Source: Polyangium spumosum (GTDB taxonomy: Bacteria > Myxococcota_A > Polyangia > Polyangiales > Polyangiaceae). From it: a stretch of DNA of 64,000 bases. A program made the translations under genes and the position numbers. This document shows, piece after piece, positions 54,586 to 62,535 of the stretch. The notes beneath the pieces are model-generated. The model saw only the letters and a list, made by a program, of their open reading frames with translations. It searched no databases and was not told the DNA's origin. The number at the start of each line of letters is the position of its first letter. Within the stretch, counting starts at the first letter, position 1. Location: positions 62,001 to 126,000 of the forward strand of contig NZ_WJIE01000013.1 in the NCBI RefSeq assembly GCF_009649845.1, read 5' to 3'.

Positions 54586-56286
54586 ATGCACTGGAAGGAG
54601 AGGCTCGAGGCGCTCGAGCAGGCCGCCAAGGACGTGGTGTTCGGGGCGCGTACGGTGGGCCGCGTCGCGATCCAGACCAAGATGACGAGTCACGTCCGCT
54701 GGGCCGGGCTCGAGGCCGCCGCGCGTGAGGTTTTACGAGGCGGGAAGGCGACGCCTCCGCTGCTCTTCCACTTCATGGCGCACAACGATCCCGACACCGT
54801 GGGCCTCGTCGGGCTGCACGCGCTGCCGAGCGGCAGGCTCGTGGAGGAAAGGGCCTACTCGTTCTCCGAGATGAACGAGCGCGTGACGCGTATCGCCGCG
54901 GGCCTCGCCGAGCGGGGCGTCCGGCCCGGCGACAGGATCGCGCTGATGATCAAGAACCGGCCGGAGTTCGTGCTGCTCCAGATCGCCGCCGGCAAGCTCG
55001 GCTGCGGCGCCGTGAGCTGTTCGTACCGGTCGACGCCGAGCGAGCTCGAGTACGTGGTGACGCACTCGGGGGCACGCGCGCTCATCTTCGACGCGGACGT
55101 CGCCGAGGTCGCGCGCGTGGTCGCGCCGAAGCTCGCGCGTGTCGAGGATCGACTCTTCTCCGTCGGCGGCGCGGTCGAGCCGTTCGCGACGCTCGAGGCG
55201 CTCGTCGCGTCGGCGAAGGGCGCGCCGCCGAAGGGCGGAGAGGAGCCCGCGGTCGTGATGTACACCTCGGGCACGACGGGCAAACCGAAGGGCGCGGTGC
55301 GGCAGTTCGCGCGGGGATTGACGGCGGCGGCGCTCGCGTTCATCGGGGAGACGCCGATGGAAGTGGGCGAGGTGCACCTCGCGGTGTGCCCGCTCTATCA
55401 CGCGACGGCGTTCGGGTTCATCACGATGTCGTACATCGTGAACAGCACGGTGATCGTGCTGCGCGAGTTCCGGCCCGAGTCGTTCCTCGAGGCGATCGAG
55501 CGCTACCGCGTGACCACGACCGCCGTGGTGCCGACGATGCTGCACCGGATCGTGGAGCTCGGGGAGGAGAAGATCCGGCGTTACGACACGTCGTCGCTGA
55601 AGGCGATCTTCACGGGCGGCGCTGCGCTGTCGATCCCGCTGGCGAACGAGGTGCTGCGTCTGTTCGGGGACAAACTGTTCAACTTCTACGGCGCGACGGA
55701 GACGGGCGTGGTGACGCTGGCCAAGCCCGCGGATATGCGGGCGGCGCCGGGCACGATCGGCCGCGTGATCCCGGGCGCGGAGGTGCGGCTCTACGACGAG
55801 GCGGGGCGGATCTGCGGGCCGGGGGAGGTGGGCGAGCTCTACGCGCGGAGCGGGCAGCTCTTCTCGGGGTATCACGACGACGACGCGGGCACGCAGGAGG
55901 CGAGGCGCGAGGGGTTCTTCTCGGTCGGCGACCTCGCGCGGAGGGACGAGCGCGGCTACTTCTTCCTCGAAGGTCGCAAGCGCGACATGATCATCTCGGG
56001 CGGCGTGAACGTGTACCCGGCCGAGGTGGAGGCCACGCTGCACGAGCACCCGGCGGTCGCGGACGTCGCGATCGTGGGCGTGCCGGACGAAGCGTGGGGC
56101 GAGCGGGTGCGCGCGTTCGTGGTGCTGAAGGAGGGCGCGAGCGCGGAGGCGAAGGAGCTCGATGCGTACTGCCGCGCGCGGCTCTCGGGCGCGAAGGTGC
56201 CGCGCGAGTTCGTGTTTCTTCCGTCCTTGCCGCGCAACCCGACGGGCAAGGTGCTCAAGCGCGAGCTGCGCAGCATGGCCGTGTGA
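54586..56286 (+). CDS. AMP-dependent synthetase/ligase (acyl-CoA synthetase type)
   Basis: 566 residues from ATG 54586. ANL-family core motifs are the P-loop MYTSGTTGKPKGAV, FYGATETG, the YxRSGQLFSGY / GDLARRDERGYFFLEGRKRD hinge, and the closing catalytic Lys in PTGKVLKRELR. It should adenylate a carboxylic acid, probably a fatty acid, and pass it to CoA. The start is supported by a -10 placed 6 nt before it. The ATP-grasp gene follows after 31 bp with a good GGAGG. Confidence 0.92.
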   Translation: MHWKERLEALEQAAKDVVFGARTVGRVAIQTKMTSHVRWAGLEAAAREVLRGGKATPPLLFHFMAHNDPDTVGLVGLHALPSGRLVEERAYSFSEMNERVTRIAAGLAERGVRPGDRIALMIKNRPEFVLLQIAAGKLGCGAVSCSYRSTPSELEYVVTHSGARALIFDADVAEVARVVAPKLARVEDRLFSVGGAVEPFATLEALVASAKGAPPKGGEEPAVVMYTSGTTGKPKGAVRQFARGLTAAALAFIGETPMEVGEVHLAVCPLYHATAFGFITMSYIVNSTVIVLREFRPESFLEAIERYRVTTTAVVPTMLHRIVELGEEKIRRYDTSSLKAIFTGGAALSIPLANEVLRLFGDKLFNFYGATETGVVTLAKPADMRAAPGTIGRVIPGAEVRLYDEAGRICGPGEVGELYARSGQLFSGYHDDDAGTQEARREGFFSVGDLARRDERGYFFLEGRKRDMIISGGVNVYPAEVEATLHEHPAVADVAIVGVPDEAWGERVRAFVVLKEGASAEAKELDAYCRARLSGAKVPREFVFLPSLPRNPTGKVLKRELRSMAV

Positions 56287-56317
56287 CGAGCGCGAGCGTT
56301 TGGTGTAGGAGGGCTCC

Positions 56318-57253
56318 ATGGTCCTCCGCGTTGGCCTGCTCGTCGGACGTGAGCGCTCCTTTCCCGATGCCCTGATCGCCGAGGTCGCGCGCCGCGACGC
56401 CGGCGTCGTCGTGAGTTACGCCGAGCTCGACATCACGTCGATCGATCGGCCGCCGGCCTACGACGTGCTCGTCGATCGCATCTCGCACGAGGTGACGTGT
56501 TACCAGCCCGTGCTGAAGCTCGCGGCGCTGCACGGCACGCGCGTGGTGAACAACCCGTTCTGGCGGATCGCCGACGACAAACTCTTCGGCACGGCGCTCG
56601 CGGCGCGGCTCGGGGTGCGGGTGCCGAAGACCGTGGTCTTGCCGTCGAAGTCGTACGTCGAGGGGGTGTCGAGCGAGACGCTCTGCAACCTGCGTTTCCC
56701 GCTCGACTGGCAAGGTGCGGCGCGCGAGCTCGGCTTCCCGATGTTCATCAAGCCGCACTGGGGCGGAGGGTTCCGCGACGTGTACCGCGTGAGCTCGCTC
56801 GAGGAGCTGTGGCGCGCCTACGACCGGACGGGGACGCTCACGATGATCGCGCAGGAGGCGATCCCGTGGTCGCAGTACGTGCGTTGCATCGTGATCGGCA
56901 AGGAGCACGTGCTACCCGCGCTCTGGGATCCGCGGCTCGGGCACTTCGACAGGTACGTGCGGGCGAGCGAGACGATGCCGCCGCTCGAGCCCGCGCTGCT
57001 CGCGCGATGCGTGGAGGACGCGCGCACGCTCTGCGGGGCGCTCGGCTACGACATGAACACGGTCGAGCTCGCGATCCGCGACGGCGTGCCGTACGCGATC
57101 GACTTCATGAACTCGGCGCCCGACTTCGACATCACGTCGCTCGGGCCCGAGCACTTCAAGTGGACGGTGGAGAAGATGGCCGACCTCGTGATCAAGCTGG
57201 CCCACGAGGGGCCGCCGAAGCCGGCGATGAGCTTCAAGGATGTGATGCGGTAG
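56318..57253 (+). CDS. ATP-grasp family ligase (RimK-like)
   Basis: 311 residues. N-terminal Rossmann-like lid region, then the ATP-grasp domain: FPMFIKPHWGGGFRDVYRV (ATP-binding Lys), MIAQEAIPW, and the metal-binding stretch ELAIRDGVPYAIDFMNSAPDFD. Such enzymes join a carboxylate to an amine or thiol through an acyl-phosphate. Close in plan to RimK-type ligases, but the substrate is unknown. GGAGGG precedes the start. The stop abuts the convergent regulator's stop (57253/57254). Confidence 0.82.
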   Translation: MVLRVGLLVGRERSFPDALIAEVARRDAGVVVSYAELDITSIDRPPAYDVLVDRISHEVTCYQPVLKLAALHGTRVVNNPFWRIADDKLFGTALAARLGVRVPKTVVLPSKSYVEGVSSETLCNLRFPLDWQGAARELGFPMFIKPHWGGGFRDVYRVSSLEELWRAYDRTGTLTMIAQEAIPWSQYVRCIVIGKEHVLPALWDPRLGHFDRYVRASETMPPLEPALLARCVEDARTLCGALGYDMNTVELAIRDGVPYAIDFMNSAPDFDITSLGPEHFKWTVEKMADLVIKLAHEGPPKPAMSFKDVMR

Positions 57254-58267
57254 TCACTCCGCGTCGGCGTGCGCCGACTGCAGCTCCGCCTTCACGGCGA
57301 ACGCGCCCGGCTTGCGGACGCCGGTCGGAGGCGCGAGGCGCTTGCGCTTGATCATCTCGACGAGCGTCGTGCGGTTCAGGCCGAGCAGGCGCGAGGCGCG
57401 GTTCTTGTTCCAGCCCGTGCGCTCGAGCGCCTGGAGGATCATACGCGTCTCGAACTCCTCGACCGCGGCGCGCAGGTCGAGCCCCTGCACGGGTAACGCG
57501 CCGAGCAGGAGCGGCAAACTCGTGGGCTTCGCGCCGCGGATCTCCTCGGGAAGGTCCGAGGCGGTCACGTAGGGGCCTTCGGCGAACGCGATCGCCTGGT
57601 CGATCGCGCGCTCGAGGCTGCGCACGTTCTCCGCGAAGGCGTGGCCCTCGAGCAGCGCGACCGCCTCCGGGGAGATGCCGCGCAGGTCGTTGCGACGGGC
57701 GCGCGTCGCGTGGAGCTCGAAGAAGTGCTGCGCGAGCTCGGGCATGTCCTCGCCGCGTTGCTCCAGCGTCGGGACCTCGACCGTGCTCGTGGCGAAGAGC
57801 GCGACGAGCGCGGCGCAGGGGAGGCTCGGGTCGAGCGGCGCGGCGGAGGTGCAGACGAGGCGCGCCTCGCCGCGGCTGGCGAGCGCGACGAGCTCCTCGT
57901 GGAGCTCGGGGGCGAGGTGATCGAGCCCGGCGACGACCAGCGTCCCGCCGCGGGCGCTGTCGGCGGCGCTGCGGAGCGCGGCGAGGTCGATCGGCGCTTC
58001 GGCGCCGGAGAGCACGACGAGCGGGCCCTGGGCGGCCGTCTCGTGCAGGACCCGGGCGAAGAATCGCTTGCCGGTGCCGGGCTCGCCCGCGAAGAGCGCG
58101 GGCGTGCGGGAGAGGGCGAGGCCTTCGAGCGCGCGGACGACCTCCTGGATCGCGGCGCTCTTGCCGACCACACGAGATCCCAAGGAGGTGAGCGCCTGGC
58201 GTACGGCGCGGGTCTGCGAAGAGGGCTGGGTTTCGTGGTTGTGCTGGTCCTGCGTGGCCGTCGACAT
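57254..58267 (-). CDS. AAA-Fis regulator that lacks the sigma54-contact loop
   Basis: 337 residues with GGGGAG before the ATG. It has the AAA+ and Fis layout of sigma54 activators: Walker A GEPGTGKRFF (about 60-70), a degenerate Walker B-like GGTLVVAGLDHL, and a C-terminal Fis helix-turn-helix (NKNRASRLLGLNRTTLVEMI). The GAFTGA loop that touches sigma54 is absent, and the domain is shorter than usual. It is therefore more likely a DNA-binding modulator than a true activator. The gene itself lies behind a near-consensus sigma54 promoter with a palindromic upstream site. Confidence 0.88.
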   Translation of the reverse strand: MSTATQDQHNHETQPSSQTRAVRQALTSLGSRVVGKSAAIQEVVRALEGLALSRTPALFAGEPGTGKRFFARVLHETAAQGPLVVLSGAEAPIDLAALRSAADSARGGTLVVAGLDHLAPELHEELVALASRGEARLVCTSAAPLDPSLPCAALVALFATSTVEVPTLEQRGEDMPELAQHFFELHATRARRNDLRGISPEAVALLEGHAFAENVRSLERAIDQAIAFAEGPYVTASDLPEEIRGAKPTSLPLLLGALPVQGLDLRAAVEEFETRMILQALERTGWNKNRASRLLGLNRTTLVEMIKRKRLAPPTGVRKPGAFAVKAELQSAHADAE

Positions 58268-58311
58268 ATCAGGAACTCCCCGAGTCTGAAGTCAGGTCCG
58301 CAATGGAGTTT

Positions 58312-58327
58312 AGCAACGAGCATGCCA
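58312..58327 (-). promoter_or_regulatory. Sigma54 promoter (TGGCATG-N4-TTGCT)
   Basis: On the minus strand this reads TGGCATGCTCGTTGCT, matching the sigma54 consensus TGGCACG-N4-TTGCW at all key positions. Transcription should start near 58301, about 33 nt before the ATG at 58267, leaving room for the GGGGAG ribosome site. Confidence 0.85.
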
Positions 58328-58346
58328 GCCAAGGAATTGGCGGAGA

Positions 58347-58365
58347 TTTGCGCAATCTGCGCAAA
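58347..58365. promoter_or_regulatory. 19-bp palindrome upstream of the sigma54 promoter
   Basis: TTTGCGCAATCTGCGCAAA has perfect 8-bp arms around a 3-nt centre. It lies about 45-65 bp upstream of the inferred transcription start, where upstream activator sites of sigma54 regulators often lie. It is the best candidate binding site for an activator, perhaps the encoded Fis-type protein itself. The rest of 58366-58470 shows no feature. Confidence 0.6.
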
Positions 58366-58470
58366 CAGGGGGTCGTCGGAGACCCATGGTAACGCCTGTG
58401 ATCTAGCGAAATGTCGCGCGTGTTGATCCGGTGACAGCCGCGCGGGGGGGTCCGTGGGTACCCGGGGAGG

Positions 58471-59871
58471 TCAGCGCCGACCCACCTTACGGGAGCGCCG
58501 CACCATCGCCGCGGCCCCGGCGAGGGCGGTGAGGGCGAGGCCCGCGGGCGCGGGGCTCTTGGTGTCGTCGCCGCCCGCGGCGCGGCAGGCGCAGCCGCTC
58601 TCCTGCGAGATGTCCTGCGAAGCGGAGGGATCGACGGGGCCGCCGAAGCCCACGCCCTTGAGGAGGATCGTCTGGACCGGGTCGCTCGGGTCGTTCGAGG
58701 CGATGAACAAGGTCGCCTCGAAGGGGCCATTTTTCTTGGGCATGAAGCGCACGGCCGTATCGGCGGTGATGCCGGGCTCGATCTCGAGGCCCGGGTCCCA
58801 CGCGGGGAAGAGCTCGGGGTTGCTCGAGACGATCGTGAGCTTCGCCCGCGCCTCGCCCGCGTTCCACAAGCCGAAGCTCTCCAGGCTCTTCTGCCCGACC
58901 TCGACCTCGCCGAAATCGATCTCTTCCTTCGGGAGCACGACGTCGGGCAGCGGGACGTGCACGCGTTGCTTCGGGAAGACCCACTTCGTCTGCGTGATCG
59001 GGAAGGAGATGGGGATGTCGAAGAGGTCGAACGCGAAGTTCTGGCCGAGGATCTCGATCCACATGCCCGGGATGATGTGGATGATGCCGTCGTAATCGAC
59101 GTGCCCCTCGGGGTGCACGTCGAGGTCGATCGCAGGGCCGTTGAGGTAACTCGCCTTCGTCTCGCCGCCCTCCTCGGTGATGTCGCCGCCGACGACGGTC
59201 TTGCCCTCGGACTCGACGACGATCCGCTCGGTCGTGTACGTCGCCGCGAGCTCCATCTGCACGTCGACCTTGAGGCCGCCGTCGACGAAGACGCTGGGGA
59301 TGCTGATGATGTCGCCGAGGCCAACCTCGATGATCGTCTGCGGCTGGGTCTTGCTGGAGAGCGTGGCGCCGGGCTTCCACCCCCACGCGTCGAAGATCTG
59401 CTCGCCCTCGACCTGGAAATCGATCTGCGGGACGTACGGGATGTCGCCGACCCAGTCGTACGGGATGCCGCCGATCTTCACGTGGAGCTGCGCCTGCGCG
59501 CCGAGCTCGACGCCGTAGTGGAAGCCGAGCAGGCCGCCGCTCGGGGTGCCCGGCGCGCGCACGAGCAGGGCCTCGGGCCAGCTCGTCTCGAGCGCGCCTT
59601 TCAGCGAGACACGCGTCGTCGCATAGACGCCCGCCCAGACGTGGACCTGCACGGGCGAGCCCTGAGGGACCCAGCCAGTGTCGAAGCTCCATTCGATCGG
59701 GAGCGAGTCGCTCTCGGAGAAGGAGATCGGGGCGGTCTTGCACCAGTCGGGATCGACGTCGCAATCGACGGCGACGACCTCGGCAGACGCCTCGCCAGAA
59801 AAAAGGGCGACCGCGAGGGCAAACGTGGTGGCCGCGAGAAAACAAGGTTTCGAAAGGAAGCGCGTTCTCAT
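58471..59871 (-). CDS. Exported MYXO-CTERM surface protein
   Basis: 466 residues. A cleavable signal ends ASA|E, followed by a long beta-rich body; a C-terminal sandwich domain (about 330-415; EEIDFGEVEVGQKSLESFGL, LKGVGFGG) resembles HYDIN/ASH or choice-of-anchor-type domains. The end is a MYXO-CTERM signal: a Cys-containing start GCACRAAGGDD, a membrane helix (ALTALAGAAAMV) and a basic RRSRK tail. Such tails are processed by a myxosortase and anchor proteins at the cell surface. Function otherwise unknown. Confidence 0.85.
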   Translation of the reverse strand: MRTRFLSKPCFLAATTFALAVALFSGEASAEVVAVDCDVDPDWCKTAPISFSESDSLPIEWSFDTGWVPQGSPVQVHVWAGVYATTRVSLKGALETSWPEALLVRAPGTPSGGLLGFHYGVELGAQAQLHVKIGGIPYDWVGDIPYVPQIDFQVEGEQIFDAWGWKPGATLSSKTQPQTIIEVGLGDIISIPSVFVDGGLKVDVQMELAATYTTERIVVESEGKTVVGGDITEEGGETKASYLNGPAIDLDVHPEGHVDYDGIIHIIPGMWIEILGQNFAFDLFDIPISFPITQTKWVFPKQRVHVPLPDVVLPKEEIDFGEVEVGQKSLESFGLWNAGEARAKLTIVSSNPELFPAWDPGLEIEPGITADTAVRFMPKKNGPFEATLFIASNDPSDPVQTILLKGVGFGGPVDPSASQDISQESGCACRAAGGDDTKSPAPAGLALTALAGAAAMVRRSRKVGRR

Positions 59872-59909
59872 GATCGCAGCGCATTATCGCCGCGATGGAG
59901 GCGCCGCGT

Positions 59910-61046
59910 CTACCTCGCGCCGGCCATCGCGCCGACGATGATCGCCACGGCCGCGAGCACGACCCCGAGGACGATCCACAACCACCTCGAAGGCTGTCCC
60001 GGGCGCTCCGCGGGCGCCTTCACGGCCGGCGCGGCCTTCGCTTCGAGCGTCACGGCCTTGGCGACGGCCCCGCGCAGCTCGAGCTCGGTGTCGCCGGTGG
60101 CGAGCGCGTCGGCGTCGTCGACGGCCGAGGGCGCGATGACGTGAGGCGCGTCGCGCGCCGCGGAGAGGGCCTCGGCGAAGGCGCGCGCCGTCTCGTAGCG
60201 CTCGTCGGGGTTCTTCGCGAGGGCGCGGTGGACGACGGCCTCGAGCGCGGGCGGGATGTCGCGATCGGGGCTCGACGCGCGCGGCGAGGGGACCGGCTCG
60301 GTGAGGTGCGCGGTCATGGCCGCGATGGGCGTCTTGCCCCCGAACGGAGCGCGGCCCGTGAGCATCTCGAAGAGGATCACGCCGGCGGCGTAGATGTCGC
60401 AGCGATGGTCGACGTCGTCGCCGCGGACCTGCTCGGGCGACATGTACTCGGGCGTGCCGAGGATCATGTTGCGCTCGGTGAGCGAGGTGCCGGAGGGGTC
60501 GCGGTGCAGGGCCTTGCCGAGGCCGAAGTCGACGACCCAGACCATGGGGACACGACCCGTGCCGAGCTCGCCCTGGATGATCACGTTCGCGGGCTTGAGG
60601 TCGCGGTGCACGAAGCCGCCCGCGTGCGCGGCGCCGAGCGCGGCGCAGATCTGGAGCGTGATCTCCACGGCCTCCTCGAGCGAGGGCCGGTGCGCGCGCA
60701 AGATCGCGTCGAGCGAGGCTCCATCGACGTACTCGAGCACGAGCACGGGCAGGCCTTCGTCCTCGGTGACGTCGAGCAGGCGGACGATGTGGTTGCCCTC
60801 GAGCGCCTTCAGGATCGAGGCCTCACGCGAGAAGCGGCGCGAGAAGAGCGGATCGAAGCAGAGGCTCGCGTGGATGACCTTCAGCGCGACACGCGCGCCC
60901 GTCTCGCCGTCCGTGGCGACGTAGACGATGCCGCTCGCGCCCTCGCCGACGACGGACTCGACCGTGTACCGCGAGGCGACGATCCGGCCCGACGGCAGGC
61001 GCGGAGCGCTCTCGGAGGTCGGGGCGCTCGTCTCGCTCGGCTCCAC
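59910..61046 (-). CDS. Ser/Thr protein kinase with C-terminal membrane anchor
   Basis: 378 residues from GTG 61046, with GGAGG 8 nt before it, inside the end of the LysM gene. The kinase domain (about 25-300) is complete: loop VGEGASGIVYVA, ALKVI, HRDLKPANVI, VVDFGLGKA and GTPEYMSPEQVRG. A short linker ends in one membrane helix (about 355-375), with only a few residues beyond, so there is no extracellular sensor domain. The start lies 2 nt past the LysM gene's stop, so the two are translated together, and the LysM protein may be the missing sensor. Confidence 0.9.
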   Translation of the reverse strand: MEPSETSAPTSESAPRLPSGRIVASRYTVESVVGEGASGIVYVATDGETGARVALKVIHASLCFDPLFSRRFSREASILKALEGNHIVRLLDVTEDEGLPVLVLEYVDGASLDAILRAHRPSLEEAVEITLQICAALGAAHAGGFVHRDLKPANVIIQGELGTGRVPMVWVVDFGLGKALHRDPSGTSLTERNMILGTPEYMSPEQVRGDDVDHRCDIYAAGVILFEMLTGRAPFGGKTPIAAMTAHLTEPVPSPRASSPDRDIPPALEAVVHRALAKNPDERYETARAFAEALSAARDAPHVIAPSAVDDADALATGDTELELRGAVAKAVTLEAKAAPAVKAPAERPGQPSRWLWIVLGVVLAAVAIIVGAMAGAR

Positions 61047-61048
61047 GC

Positions 61049-62080
61049 CTACCGACCTCCAGCGGGCGCGCGGCGTGGCGCCGCGGGGGCTGCGGAGGCG
61101 GAAGCCGAGGGGACGGCCGACGCGGGCGGCGCGGCGGCGCCGAGGGTGCTCGCGTTCGTGCAGGCGCGGAGGATCTTCGGGGAGAGCTCGATCGGGTCGA
61201 GCACGAGCGAGGGATCGGCCTCGCGCCAGGCGAGGCAGGAGGTCTCGGCGAGGCCCTGCGAGTCGAGCGCGACGTAGGCCTCGACGAGGCGCTGGTGGAT
61301 CTGCGCGAGCTGGGTGCGCGAGAGGTCGCCGGAGCCGAGCAGGCGGTTGCCACGCGTGACGGCGTCGACGTAGCGGCCGTTGCGGACGTCGGCGGCGAGC
61401 TGCGGCAGCTCGACCTCGGCGCGGCGCTGGGCTTCCCGCGCCTGGCCCGCGCCCTCGGAGCGGACGAGCGCGCCGGCGCTCGCGGCGAGGACCTTCCCTT
61501 CGGCCGTGAGCTCGAGCTCGGTGAGCGGCACGAGCACCACGTCGCCGCGGTGGAGCGGCTCGCCGCCGAGGCGGTTGTACCGATCGAGCATCCACGCCTT
61601 GTCGCGGTGGCCGAGGAAGCGGTAGGCGACCGTCAGCGTCGAGTCGCCCGGCCCCGCCACGAAACGCAGGTTGTAGGGGACGAGGATCTCCTCGCCTTCG
61701 GTGGGCTGGATCCAGGGCTTGGCGTTGTTCGAGATGGCGAGGACGTCGCTGCGATCGGGGTGGCCGAGCAGGGTGTCGGCGAGCGAGGTCCAGGTCTCGC
61801 CGGCGGCGACGCGGTGGTGCCCGACCGAGGGGATTTCGAGGCGCATGCCTGGCACGATCGACAGGCCCCTGCCTGCGTCGAGGGCGTTGGCCGCGACGAG
61901 GATCTGCTCCATCTCGACGCGGCCGTACACGCGCTCGGCGATCTGGGCGAGCGTCTCGCCCGAGCGGACGACGTGCGGGAACGCGCCTGCGTGCCTTGCG
62001 GGGGCGAAGGTGAAGGCGAGCGCGGTCGCCAAACACGCGAGGGTGATCCCGCGCCGGCGACCGAAACCATGGCGAAGCAC
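61049..62080 (-). CDS. Exported LysM-domain protein
   Basis: 343 residues from GTG 62080. A signal (GITLACLATALAFTFAPARHAGA) is followed by three LysM-like repeats: HVVRSGETLAQIAERVYG (about 36-80), HRVAAGETWTSLADTLLG (about 88-135) and a weaker VAGPGDSTLTVAYRFLGH. A helical C-terminal part and an Ala/Ser/Pro tail follow. It should bind peptidoglycan in the periplasm. It is tightly linked to the downstream kinase gene (2-nt gap). Confidence 0.85.
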   Translation of the reverse strand: MLRHGFGRRRGITLACLATALAFTFAPARHAGAFPHVVRSGETLAQIAERVYGRVEMEQILVAANALDAGRGLSIVPGMRLEIPSVGHHRVAAGETWTSLADTLLGHPDRSDVLAISNNAKPWIQPTEGEEILVPYNLRFVAGPGDSTLTVAYRFLGHRDKAWMLDRYNRLGGEPLHRGDVVLVPLTELELTAEGKVLAASAGALVRSEGAGQAREAQRRAEVELPQLAADVRNGRYVDAVTRGNRLLGSGDLSRTQLAQIHQRLVEAYVALDSQGLAETSCLAWREADPSLVLDPIELSPKILRACTNASTLGAAAPPASAVPSASASAAPAAPRRAPAGGR

Positions 62081-62135
62081 GCTTCGAGCGTACCAGACGG
62101 ACGCCAGGCGTGGCGAACGCTTACGCGCGGGGGGT

Positions 62136-62184
62136 GTGGGGGGCAGAGGAAGGACTGCAAAGCAGTCCGACCGGAGCCCCCCAC
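62136..62184 (-). terminator. Nested double stem-loop after the TerB-like gene
   Basis: The outer arms GTGGGGGGC (62136-62144) and GCCCCCCAC (62176-62184) pair over 9 bp, and an inner 7-bp hairpin GGACTGC-AAA-GCAGTCC (62152-62168) sits within the loop. It starts 2 nt beyond the TerB-like stop codon and lies about 55 nt before the LysM start. A terminator or an attenuator for the LysM-kinase pair is possible; no T-run follows. Confidence 0.5.
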
Positions 62185-62186
62185 CA

Positions 62187-62513
62187 TCAAGCCAGGAGCT
62201 GTTCGAGCAGGGACAGGCTCTCCTGCTCCTCCGGGTCCACGTTCCCGTCGGCCTTGATCATGCGGCGCGCGGCATCGAGCACCATCTGCCGGTGCGCGCG
62301 TGGGATCGCGGCCGGGTCGACCTCCTCGGCGCGCGGCGGGACCTTCAGCCAGCCCTCGACCTGCTTCGCCTCGTCCGGCTCGAGGTGCAGCTCCTTGACC
62401 ATCTTGTGGACGAGCGCGCGCTCCTTGGGCTTGATCTCGAGGTCCGCCCAGGCGAACGAGCACACGAACCGCATCACCCGGAGACGATCCTCGCGGCTCA
62501 GGTTCTTCAGCAT
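62187..62513 (-). CDS. TerB-like helical protein
   Basis: 108 residues. The pattern of a TerB/DjlA-N-type helical fold is clear: MRFVCSFAWADLEIKPKERALVHKMVKEL and AARRMIKADGNVDPEEQESLSLLEQL (parts of the repeats with acidic metal-site residues). Members sense or hold metals or act in stress units, but a lone copy like this has no firm role. It lies 22 bp after the glycosyltransferase gene on the same strand. Confidence 0.75.
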   Translation of the reverse strand: MLKNLSREDRLRVMRFVCSFAWADLEIKPKERALVHKMVKELHLEPDEAKQVEGWLKVPPRAEEVDPAAIPRAHRQMVLDAARRMIKADGNVDPEEQESLSLLEQLLA

Positions 62514-62535
62514 GAAGGTACTCTATCAGACCTGA

